From an uncultured Oscillospiraceae bacterium (GTDB taxonomy: Bacteria; Bacillota; Clostridia; Oscillospirales; Oscillospiraceae): 7,959 bases of DNA. The translations under genes and the position numbers were made by a program. Positions 1-5,374 of this stretch are shown in pieces (the first letter of the stretch is position 1; every line of letters begins with the position of its first letter). The stretch lies in contig CAJUAC010000096.1 of the NCBI GenBank assembly GCA_910583885.1, forward strand, positions 1-7,959. Direction: 5' to 3'. The notes beneath the pieces were generated by a model. It did no database searches and had not been told where the DNA came from. It was given only the letters and a program-made list of their open reading frames with translations.

Positions 1-7
1 ATTAGAA

Positions 8-31
8 CAGCCGGACCCGTCGGTCCGACTG
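8..31 (+). terminator. GC-rich hairpin, possible terminator of an upstream gene
   Basis: CGGACC (12-17) and GGTCCG (22-27) pair perfectly around a CGTC loop. CAG (8-10) and CTG (29-31) extend the stem past one C/A mismatch. The bases after it (CCATTTTCATATT) are T-rich but not a clean T run, so this is a weak candidate for an intrinsic terminator of a gene that ends before the window. It could instead be an unrelated palindrome. Confidence 0.35.
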
Positions 32-80
32 TCCATTTTCATATTAAAACTTGCCCGTCAAAATTTTCACATTTCTTTTG

Positions 81-109
81 TTGACGGTTGCCAATTGCTA
101 GTATATAAT
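81..109 (+). promoter_or_regulatory. Sigma-A (sigma-70 type) promoter for the methyltransferase gene
   Basis: The -35 box TTGACG (81-86) matches consensus at 5 of 6 positions, the spacer is exactly 17 bp, and the -10 box TATAAT (104-109) is perfect. The predicted transcript would start near 115-117, leaving a leader of about 35 nt before the ATG at 151. It is the best promoter in the window and probably drives the methyltransferase and ecfA1, possibly the whole row through cvpA. An inverted repeat, CCGTCAA (55-61) with TTGACGG (81-87), overlaps the -35 box and might be an operator. Confidence 0.8.
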
Positions 110-150
110 AAAATGACTTTTATGCGGACAAGCGGAGGAGGAGAGGCGGC

Positions 151-1017
151 ATGTGGAGTGCCTGTGGGTGGAAGGATTATGAGCTGCTCGACTGCGGCGG
201 CGGGGAGAAGCTGGAGCGGTGGGGGGAGAAGCTGCTGGTGCGGCCGGACCCCCAGGCGATCTGGGATACGCCCCGCCTCCATGCCGGGTGGAAGCACCCG
301 GACGGGCGCTATCTCCGCTCCAGCGCCGGCGGCGGCAGCTGGGAGAAGGCGAAGCTGCCCGCCCAGTGGCTCGTCCGGTGGCAGAACCTCACGTTCCAGA
401 TCAAGCCGATGAATTTCAAGCACACCGGCCTCTTCCCAGAGCAGGCGGTGAACTGGGCCTTTGCCCAGGAGCAGATCCGCAGTGCGGGCCGGCCGGTGAG
501 CGTGCTGAACCTGTTCGCCTACACCGGGGCGGCCACCATAGCCTGCGCCGCCGCCGGGGCCAGTGTGTGCCATGTGGACGCGGCCAAGGGTATGGTCCAG
601 TGGGCCCGGGAGAATGCAAGGGCCTCCGGCCTGGAGGACGCCCCCATCCGCTGGATTGTGGACGACTGTGCCAAGTTTGTGGAGCGGGAGATCCGCCGGG
701 GGCGGCGCTATGATGCAATCATCATGGACCCGCCCAGCTACGGCCGGGGGCCAACCGGGGAGGTGTGGAAGCTGGAGGGCAGCCTGTACCCCTTTGTGGA
801 GCTTTGCGCCGGGGTGCTCTCAGATGAGCCGCTGTTCATGATTATCAACTCGTATACCACGGGCCTGGCCCCCAGCGTGCTGACCTATATCCTGGAGACT
901 GTGGTATCCCGGAAGTTCGGCGGCCGCACAGCCAGCGATGAGATCGGCCTGCCGGTGACGGAAACCGGCCTCGTCCTGCCCTGCGGGTCTGCGGGGCGGT
1001 GGACAGGGGACCGGTGA
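151..1017 (+). CDS. Class I SAM-dependent methyltransferase, RlmI/RlmK-like (probable rRNA methyltransferase)
   Basis: Complete protein of 288 residues in the family usually annotated as class I SAM-dependent rRNA methyltransferase. The N-terminal segment (about 1-85) carries DYELLDCGGGEKLERWG at 9-25, typical of this group. The conserved HTGLFPEQ follows at 91-98. The Rossmann-fold SAM site is motif I, LNLFAYTGAAT (119-129); the acidic residue after strand 2 is D143 in CHVDAAKG. D171/D172 lie near motif III, and the catalytic-loop motif IV is DPPSYGRG (193-200). The N-terminal PUA RNA-binding domain of E. coli RlmI is absent. The start is set by GGAGGAGG at 134-141, nine bases upstream of ATG. 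By family knowledge the likely reaction is cytosine-C5 or guanine-N2/N7 methylation of 23S rRNA; the exact base cannot be read from sequence. It lies directly downstream of the promoter and 45 bp ahead of ecfA1. Confidence 0.93.
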   Translation: MWSACGWKDYELLDCGGGEKLERWGEKLLVRPDPQAIWDTPRLHAGWKHPDGRYLRSSAGGGSWEKAKLPAQWLVRWQNLTFQIKPMNFKHTGLFPEQAVNWAFAQEQIRSAGRPVSVLNLFAYTGAATIACAAAGASVCHVDAAKGMVQWARENARASGLEDAPIRWIVDDCAKFVEREIRRGRRYDAIIMDPPSYGRGPTGEVWKLEGSLYPFVELCAGVLSDEPLFMIINSYTTGLAPSVLTYILETVVSRKFGGRTASDEIGLPVTETGLVLPCGSAGRWTGDR

Positions 1018-1051
1018 ATGGGGCGGCCGGACAGCGGGATTCCATGGAAAC

Positions 1052-1060
1052 AAGGAGAGG
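1052..1060 (+). promoter_or_regulatory. Ribosome binding site choosing the ecfA1 start
   Basis: AAGGAGAGG lies just upstream of ATG 1063, with AGGAG ending five bases before it. The same frame has another ATG at 1018, directly after the methyltransferase stop, which would add 15 residues. That site has no comparable ribosome binding site, and the added residues resemble nothing in the family. Confidence 0.75.
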
Positions 1061-1062
1061 AC

Positions 1063-1905
1063 ATGACGGATATCATCAAAACAGAACAGCTCACCTTTGC
1101 CTATCCCCCTGACGAGGGGAAGGAGCCGGTGCAGGCGCTGCAGGGGGTCAGCCTTACCATTGCGCAGGGCTCCTTCGTGGCTGTACTGGGCCATAACGGC
1201 TCAGGGAAATCCACCTTGGCCAAGCATATGAATGCGGTCCTGCTGCCCAGAGGCGGCAAGGTCTGGGTGTCCGGTATGGACACATCGGACGAGGCCCTCC
1301 TGCTGGAGGTCCGCCGCCGGGTGGGGATGGTCTTCCAGAACCCGGACAACCAGATCGTGGCCAACGTGGTGGAGGAGGACGTGGCCTTCGGCCCGGAAAA
1401 CCTGGGCGTACCCACGGAGGAGATCCAGCGGCGGGTGGCCGCCGCGCTGAAGGCGGTGGGGATGGAGGAGTTCACCCTCCATGCACCCCACCACCTCTCC
1501 GGCGGGCAAAAGCAGCGCATCGCCATCGCGGGGGTGATCGCCATGGAGCCGGCCTGCATCGTTATGGACGAGTCCACCGCTATGCTGGACCCCTGCGGGC
1601 GCCGGGAGGTGCTGGACACAGTGAAGCGGCTGAACCGGGAGAAGGGCATCACCATTGTGCTCATCACCCACCATATGGACGAGGCCGCTATGGCGGACCG
1701 GGTAGTGGTGATGGATGGCGGCAGTGTGGTGATGGACGGTCCGCCCCGGGAGATCCTGGTGCGGATGGAGGAGCTGCGTGCCATTGGGCTGGCCGCGCCC
1801 CACACGGTGGAGCTGCTCCACGGCCTGCGGGAGGACGGCTTTGCCGTGCCCCTGGACGCCCTGGGCATCCAGGAGTGCGCAGAGGCGATTGTGCGGGCGC
1901 TTTGA
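1063..1905 (+). CDS. ecfA1: EcfA1, ATPase subunit of an energy-coupling factor (ECF) transporter
   Basis: 280-residue ABC ATPase that, with EcfA2 and EcfT, powers import of vitamins or trace nutrients at the cytoplasmic face of the membrane. All ABC motifs are present: Walker A GHNGSGKST (43-51), Q-loop FQNPDNQ with Q92, signature LSGGQ (145-149), Walker B CIVMDE with catalytic E170, D-loop STAMLD (171-176) and H-loop H203 in ITHHMDE. The D-loop form DESTAMLDP is typical of EcfA1, as opposed to the PSAGLDP form in EcfA2, so the two subunits can be told apart. The C-terminal tail (about 235-280) matches the usual ECF ATPase extension in length. It lies 45 bp after the methyltransferase. It is separated from ecfA2 by an unusual 201-bp spacer, whereas these genes are normally adjacent or overlapping. 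The assignment is secure; the substrate depends on S components outside this window. Confidence 0.95.
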   Translation: MTDIIKTEQLTFAYPPDEGKEPVQALQGVSLTIAQGSFVAVLGHNGSGKSTLAKHMNAVLLPRGGKVWVSGMDTSDEALLLEVRRRVGMVFQNPDNQIVANVVEEDVAFGPENLGVPTEEIQRRVAAALKAVGMEEFTLHAPHHLSGGQKQRIAIAGVIAMEPACIVMDESTAMLDPCGRREVLDTVKRLNREKGITIVLITHHMDEAAMADRVVVMDGGSVVMDGPPREILVRMEELRAIGLAAPHTVELLHGLREDGFAVPLDALGIQECAEAIVRAL

Positions 1906-1916
1906 CGGATCACCTT

Positions 1917-1937
1917 CTTTTTCTTGAGAAAGAAAAG
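1917..1937. repeat. Inverted repeat / hairpin A (T-rich arm, A-rich arm)
   Basis: CTTTT-T-CTT (1917-1925) can pair with AAG-AAAAG (1930-1937) around a GAGA loop, with one bulged T. The stem is almost all A-T pairs, so it would be a weak structure. The pyrimidine-to-purine switch is a clear local compositional anomaly. Confidence 0.4.
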
Positions 1938-1968
1938 GAATTAAAAAGAAATGTTTATGCGAAGCTGC

Positions 1969-2001
1969 CCATTCGCTTGCCCTTGGAGGGGGAGCGAATG
2001 G
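1969..2001. repeat. Inverted repeat / hairpin B, 9-bp perfect arms
   Basis: CCATTCGCT (1969-1977) and AGCGAATGG (1993-2001) are perfect reverse complements. Inside them CCC (1980-1982) can pair with GGG (1988-1990) around TTGGA, giving a two-tier hairpin. It is the strongest structure in the spacer. An upstream GCGAA (1959-1963) can compete for TTCGC (1972-1976). Confidence 0.6.
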
Positions 2002-2014
2002 AAAGCGGTTCCTT

Positions 2015-2049
2015 TTAGGGCATGTTGGCAATTTTCAGACAAGCCCTAA
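2015..2049. repeat. Inverted repeat C, 7-bp perfect arms
   Basis: TTAGGGC (2015-2021) and GCCCTAA (2043-2049) are perfect reverse complements separated by 21 bases. Inside, TTG (2025-2027) and CAA (2040-2042) could add three pairs. The shape is that of a short palindromic repeat unit; whether it recurs in the genome cannot be seen here. Confidence 0.5.
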
Positions 2050-2061
2050 TCCATTTCTTTT

Positions 2062-2082
2062 ATCCCATAATAAAAATGGGAT
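2062..2082. repeat. Inverted repeat / hairpin D close to the ecfA2 start
   Basis: ATCCCAT (2062-2068) pairs perfectly with ATGGGAT (2076-2082) around an AATAAAA loop. It ends ten bases before the ecfA2 ribosome binding site (2093-2098). A stem here could protect the mRNA 5' side or affect initiation; no regulatory role is shown. Confidence 0.5.
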
Positions 2083-2092
2083 GCCTGAACAC

Positions 2093-2098
2093 GGAGGA
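2093..2098 (+). promoter_or_regulatory. Ribosome binding site fixing the TTG start of ecfA2
   Basis: GGAGGA lies nine bases upstream of TTG 2107. An in-frame TAG stop at 2101-2103 excludes any earlier start. The first family-conserved residues (IIRVENLTHTYG) begin three codons after the TTG, so a later start would remove them. Confidence 0.8.
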
Positions 2099-2106
2099 AA
2101 TAGAGT

Positions 2107-2967
2107 TTGAAACCCATTATTCGTGTGGAGAACCTGACCCACACCTACGGCGCAAATACGCCGTTCTGCCGCAGTGCGGTAAAAAATGTGAGTATGGAGA
2201 TCATGGAGGGGGAATTCCTGGGGGTTATCGGGCACACCGGCTCGGGCAAATCCACCCTGATCCAGCATCTCAACGGGTTGCTGCGGCCCACCAGCGGGAG
2301 CATCTACCTGGGGGACCGGGATATCTGGGCGGACCCGAAAAAAATCCGGGATGTGCGTTTCCGGGTGGGGCTGGTGTTCCAATATCCGGAGTACCAGCTT
2401 TTTGAGGAGACAGTGTATAAGGACATTGCCTTTGGCCCAAGGAACATGGGCCTGGACAGTAAGGAAATAGACCGGCGGGTCCGCTCCGCCCTGGCCTTTG
2501 CGGGGCTGGGGGAGGAACTGCTGGAAAAATCCCCCTTCGACCTCTCTGGCGGGCAGAAGCGGCGGGTTGCCATCGCGGGGGTGATCGCCATGGAGCCGGA
2601 GGTGCTGATCCTGGACGAACCCTCGGCGGGCCTGGACCCTGCCGGGCGGCGGAGTATGCTGGAGAATATCCGCGCCTACCACCGGCAGAAGGGGACCACT
2701 GTGGTCATGGTCAGCCACAGTATGGACGAGGTGGCGGAGAATGTGGAGCGCATCGTGGTGCTGGCAAATGCCGGCACCGTCATGAGCGGCACGCCCCATG
2801 AGGTGTTCAGCCGGGCCCAGGAGCTGCTGGATGTGGGGCTGAACGTCCCGCAAGTGACCCAGGTGGCGATGGAGCTCAAGCGCCAAGGGGTAGCGGTAGA
2901 CCCCGCCGTATACACGGTGGAGGCGCTGCGCGCCCAGCTGGCTGCGCTGAAAGGGGGGCGGGCCTGA
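2107..2967 (+). CDS. ecfA2: EcfA2, second ATPase subunit of the ECF transporter
   Basis: 286-residue ABC ATPase that pairs with EcfA1 to drive the EcfT-coupled importer. Motifs: Walker A GHTGSGKST (42-50), Q-loop Q92 in FQYPEYQLFEE, signature LSGGQ (146-150), Walker B VLILDE with catalytic E171, D-loop PSAGLD (172-177) and H-loop H204 in VSHSMDE. The FQYPEYQLFEE stretch and the PSAGLDP D-loop are characteristic of EcfA2. Both ATPases keep the Walker B glutamate and H-loop histidine, so both sites appear competent. The start codon is TTG, with no other start possible upstream. The TGA stop shares its last base with the ecfT ATG (TGATG), implying translational coupling. No anomaly in length or motifs. 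Confidence 0.95.
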   Translation: MKPIIRVENLTHTYGANTPFCRSAVKNVSMEIMEGEFLGVIGHTGSGKSTLIQHLNGLLRPTSGSIYLGDRDIWADPKKIRDVRFRVGLVFQYPEYQLFEETVYKDIAFGPRNMGLDSKEIDRRVRSALAFAGLGEELLEKSPFDLSGGQKRRVAIAGVIAMEPEVLILDEPSAGLDPAGRRSMLENIRAYHRQKGTTVVMVSHSMDEVAENVERIVVLANAGTVMSGTPHEVFSRAQELLDVGLNVPQVTQVAMELKRQGVAVDPAVYTVEALRAQLAALKGGRA

Positions 2968-3770
2968 TGCTCAAGGATATTACCCTGGGCCAGTATTTCC
3001 CCGGCGACTCCCTGGCCCACCGGCTGGACCCCCGCACGAAGCTGATACTGACGGTGCTGTACATCGTCATCCTGTTCTGCGCGACATCCTTCCTCTCTTA
3101 CGGCCTGGTGGCGGCGCTGCTGGTGATGGGGATCAAGGTCTCCGGCGTAGCGCCCAAGGCGCTGGTGCGGGGGCTGAAGCCGATTCTGTTCATTATTTGC
3201 TTCACCGCAGTGCTGAACCTGTTCTACACCCCAGGCGATGAGCTGGCCTCCTTCTGGATCTTTACCATTACCAAGCAGGGGGTGGCGACGGCCTTCTTTA
3301 TGGTGCTGCGCATCACGATGCTGATTATGGGCACCTTCCTGCTGACCTACACCACCAGCCCCATCGCTTTGACAGACGGGCTGGAGTACCTGCTGGGGCC
3401 GCTGAAAAAGCTCAAGGTCCCGGTCCATGAGCTGGCCATGATTATGTCCATTGCCCTGCGCTTTATCCCCACCCTCATCGAGGAGACAGATAAGATTATG
3501 TCTGCCCAGAAGGCCCGGGGGGCTGACTTTGAGAGCGGGAGCCTGCTGGACCGGGCGCGGGCGCTGGTGCCGATCCTGGTGCCGCTGTTTATCTCGGCAT
3601 TCCGCCGGGCGGATGAGCTGGCGGTGGCCATGGAGTGCCGCTGCTACCACGGCGGCGAGGGCCGCACCAAGCTCCATGTGCTCCGCTACCAGGCGCGGGA
3701 TTATCTGGTCCTGCTGGCCTACGCAGCGGTGCTGGCGGCGGTGCTCATCCTGGGCAGGTTCGGCCTGTGA
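2967..3770 (+). CDS. ecfT: EcfT, transmembrane coupling subunit of the ECF transporter
   Basis: 267-residue integral membrane protein that links the EcfA1-EcfA2 ATPases to exchangeable substrate-binding S proteins. The N-terminus has the family pattern GQYFPGDSLAHRLDPRTKL (8-26). Hydrophobic segments lie at about 25-55, 70-87, 105-128, 198-212 and 245-263. The cytoplasmic coupling region runs from about 140 to 235. Its first conserved Ala-Arg-Gly motif is intact (ARG 183-185, in QKARGADF). The second, usually A-R-G or A-R-C in AMEARxYxGGEGRT, reads C-R-C here (224-226); the key arginine R225 is kept. It overlaps ecfA2 by 1 nt. Its stop (TGA 3768-3770) lies inside GTGA with the start of the next gene. 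No S-component gene is present in the window. Confidence 0.95.
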   Translation: MLKDITLGQYFPGDSLAHRLDPRTKLILTVLYIVILFCATSFLSYGLVAALLVMGIKVSGVAPKALVRGLKPILFIICFTAVLNLFYTPGDELASFWIFTITKQGVATAFFMVLRITMLIMGTFLLTYTTSPIALTDGLEYLLGPLKKLKVPVHELAMIMSIALRFIPTLIEETDKIMSAQKARGADFESGSLLDRARALVPILVPLFISAFRRADELAVAMECRCYHGGEGRTKLHVLRYQARDYLVLLAYAAVLAAVLILGRFGL

Positions 3771-4597
3771 GCGGCAGGCGGCAAAAGAGAAAATGGATCC
3801 TGCGGGTGGGGATGGGCCTGCTGCTGGCGGCCTTCCTTGTCATTGCCTGTGACGCACGCCTGTGCGTCCAGTATTACACAATAGAGAGTGGAAAAGTAAC
3901 GGTCCCGGTCCGGCTGGCTGTGGTAGCGGACCTCCACAGCTGCGCCTATGGGGCAGGCCAGCGGACGCTGACAGACGCGGTACTGGCCTTGGAGCCGGAC
4001 GCGGTGGCCCTGGTGGGTGACATCGTAGACGATGGCCTGCCGGAGGAAAACGCCTGGGACACCATTTCCTTCCTGGCGGCACGGTTCCCCTGCTTCTATG
4101 TCACGGGGAACCACGAGTACATGAGTAGGGAAGTGGAGCGGATCTGCCGGGAGATGGAGGCGCTGGGGGTAGTGGTCCTGCGGGGCCAATCCGCCCAGAT
4201 TACCACGGCGGCGGGGCAGGTGCTCCGTCTGAGCGGCATCGACGACCCGAAATCCGGCAGCAGCAGCCGGCAGCTGGCCCAGGTGGGCGGGGCGCTGGAT
4301 CCAGGGGAGCTGAACATCCTGCTGGCCCACCGTCCGGAGGGGATCGGCAGCTACCTGGCGTACCCCTTTGACCTGATCCTCTCCGGCCACGCCCACGGCG
4401 GGCAGTGGCGCATCCCTGGCCTGGTCAACGGGCTGTATGCCCCCAACCAGGGGCTGTTCCCCCGGTACGCAGGCGGATGGTACACCTTCCCCGGGACGGG
4501 GTTCGCCGTCAGCCGGGGGCTGGCGAGGGAGAGTACACGCCTTCCCCGGATTTTTAACCGGCCGGAGCTGGTGGCGGTGGATATAACACCCCCATGA
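3767..4597 (+). CDS. Membrane-anchored metallophosphoesterase (calcineurin-like, YkuE-type)
   Basis: 276-residue protein of the calcineurin-like metallophosphoesterase superfamily. All five metal-binding blocks are present: DLH (D55, H57), GDIVD (84-88), GNHE (114-117), the histidine of LAHRP (H188) and GHAHGG (207-212). A dinuclear-metal phosphohydrolase is expected. The basic N-terminus RRQKRK (4-9) precedes one hydrophobic segment (about 11-28), so the catalytic domain is probably held outside the membrane. VIACD (25-29) resembles a lipobox, but the fit is partial. The start is GTG 3767, overlapping the ecfT stop as GTGA; the ribosome site is weak, fitting translational coupling. The frame is open back to an ATG at 3635, but that extension reads through ecfT coding sequence and gives low-complexity Pro/Gly/Arg residues. 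The substrate is unknown; relatives act on phospholipid headgroups or UDP-linked lipids. Confidence 0.9.
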   Translation: MSGRRQKRKWILRVGMGLLLAAFLVIACDARLCVQYYTIESGKVTVPVRLAVVADLHSCAYGAGQRTLTDAVLALEPDAVALVGDIVDDGLPEENAWDTISFLAARFPCFYVTGNHEYMSREVERICREMEALGVVVLRGQSAQITTAAGQVLRLSGIDDPKSGSSSRQLAQVGGALDPGELNILLAHRPEGIGSYLAYPFDLILSGHAHGGQWRIPGLVNGLYAPNQGLFPRYAGGWYTFPGTGFAVSRGLARESTRLPRIFNRPELVAVDITPP

Positions 4598-4618
4598 CAG
4601 GATGCCCAGGAGGACGCT

Positions 4619-5374
4619 ATGCGGAATATTGCCCTGAAATTGATGTATAATGGGACCGCCTACCACGGCTGGCAGGTCCAGAAGACCCAGGTAACTGTGG
4701 CGGAGACCCTGGAAAAGGCGCTGTCCGCCATCTGCGGCCACCCGGTAAAGGTGACTGGCTGCGGGCGGACAGATGCGGGCGTCCACGCGGAGCGCTATGT
4801 GGCGAATTTCCGCACCACGTCCGCCATCCCCTGTGACCGGCTGCCGCTGGCGGTGAACTCCCGGCTGCCGGAGGATATCGTGGCCTGCCGCGCCTTCGAT
4901 GTGGCGGAGGGGTTCAACGCCATTGGCTCCTGCCAGAAGAAGGAGTACACCTACCGGATCTTCAACTCCCGCATCCGCAACCCCTTCTATGTCCATCGGG
5001 CCTATTTCTACCCCAAGCGGCTGGATGAGGCGGTGATGGACCGGGCGGCCAGGGCCTTTGAGGGGACCCACGATTTCCGGGCTGTGCGCAGTGTAGGGAC
5101 CCAGACCCGGACCACGGTGCGGACCATCTATTACTGTTACGTCAACCGGAGCGGGGAGCTTTTGGAATTAAAGGTCTGCGCCAACGGTTTCCTGTATAAT
5201 ATGGTACGAGCCATCACCGGCACCGTGCTGTATGCTGCCGAGGGGAAGCTGGCGGCAGAGGATATCCCAAAGATCCTGGCCAGCGGCAACCGGACCCTGG
5301 CAGGGCCAACCGTCCCGCCGGGGGGGCTGTACCTGACCAGGCTGTGGTATGAGGATGAGCGGTTGAATGACTAG
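4619..5374 (+). CDS. truA: TruA, tRNA pseudouridine(38-40) synthase
   Basis: 251-residue cytoplasmic enzyme that converts uridines 38, 39 and 40 in the tRNA anticodon stem-loop to pseudouridine. The catalytic aspartate is D52 in GCGRTDAGVHA (48-58). Other family blocks are YNGTAYHGWQ (10-19), KKEYTYRI (107-114), GFLYNMVRAITGT (190-202) and PPGGLYL (233-239). Length is normal. AGGAGG at 4608-4613 sits five bases before the ATG. In many Firmicutes truA follows ecfA1-ecfA2-ecfT directly; here the phosphoesterase is inserted between them. The last codons overlap the next gene by 8 nt (ATGACTAG). Confidence 0.97.
   Translation: MRNIALKLMYNGTAYHGWQVQKTQVTVAETLEKALSAICGHPVKVTGCGRTDAGVHAERYVANFRTTSAIPCDRLPLAVNSRLPEDIVACRAFDVAEGFNAIGSCQKKEYTYRIFNSRIRNPFYVHRAYFYPKRLDEAVMDRAARAFEGTHDFRAVRSVGTQTRTTVRTIYYCYVNRSGELLELKVCANGFLYNMVRAITGTVLYAAEGKLAAEDIPKILASGNRTLAGPTVPPGGLYLTRLWYEDERLND

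Larger units (their letters stand above)
1906..2106. other. Hairpin-dense, AT-richer intergenic spacer inside the ECF operon
   Basis: This 201-bp gap between ecfA1 and ecfA2 contains no credible gene. It is visibly richer in A and T than the flanking genes and holds four successive inverted repeats (1917-1937, 1969-2001, 2015-2049, 2062-2082). The -10-like hexamer CATAAT (2066-2071) has no fitting -35 box, so I do not call a promoter. There is no strong stem followed directly by a T run; a 4-bp stem GGAA/TTCC (2000-2012) before TTTT is too weak to call a terminator. The cluster resembles a small non-coding repeat insertion (REP- or MITE-like) or a structured leader for ecfA2. I found no clear flanking target-site duplication. 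Confidence 0.6.

Noticed and set aside
1018..1062. Earlier ATG for ecfA1 at 1018
   Set aside because: It would add 15 unrelated residues and has a poorer ribosome site than ATG 1063, which has AAGGAGAGG just upstream.
2000..2016. GGAA-AGCGG-TTCC-TTTT as an intrinsic terminator or attenuator
   Set aside because: The stem has only four pairs and the T run is four bases, and its 5' arm overlaps the stronger 9-bp hairpin; too weak to call.
2022..2405. 127-residue + strand open frame starting in the spacer
   Set aside because: It begins in the hairpin region without a good ribosome site and continues out of frame through ecfA2; the product has no family features.
2676..3677. 333-residue minus-strand open frame over ecfA2 and ecfT
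   Set aside because: Antisense to two well-defined genes; composition is low complexity (Gln, His, Gly) and nothing suggests a protein fold.
3635..3766. Earlier ATG for the phosphoesterase at 3635
   Set aside because: The extension overlaps ecfT by more than 130 bp and reads as Pro/Gly/Arg low complexity; GTG 3767 gives a normal basic-then-hydrophobic anchor.
3791..3799. ATG at 3793 as a gene start
   Set aside because: It is out of frame with the phosphoesterase and opens no supported protein.
4646..4651. TATAAT within truA
   Set aside because: It encodes part of the conserved MYNGTAYHGW block and has no -35 hexamer at a usable distance.
3719..5071. 450-residue open frame on the minus strand
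   Set aside because: It lies antisense to the phosphoesterase and truA, whose catalytic motifs are intact, and its product is rich in His, Arg, Pro and Gln with no domain pattern. It is a by-product of high-GC codon use.
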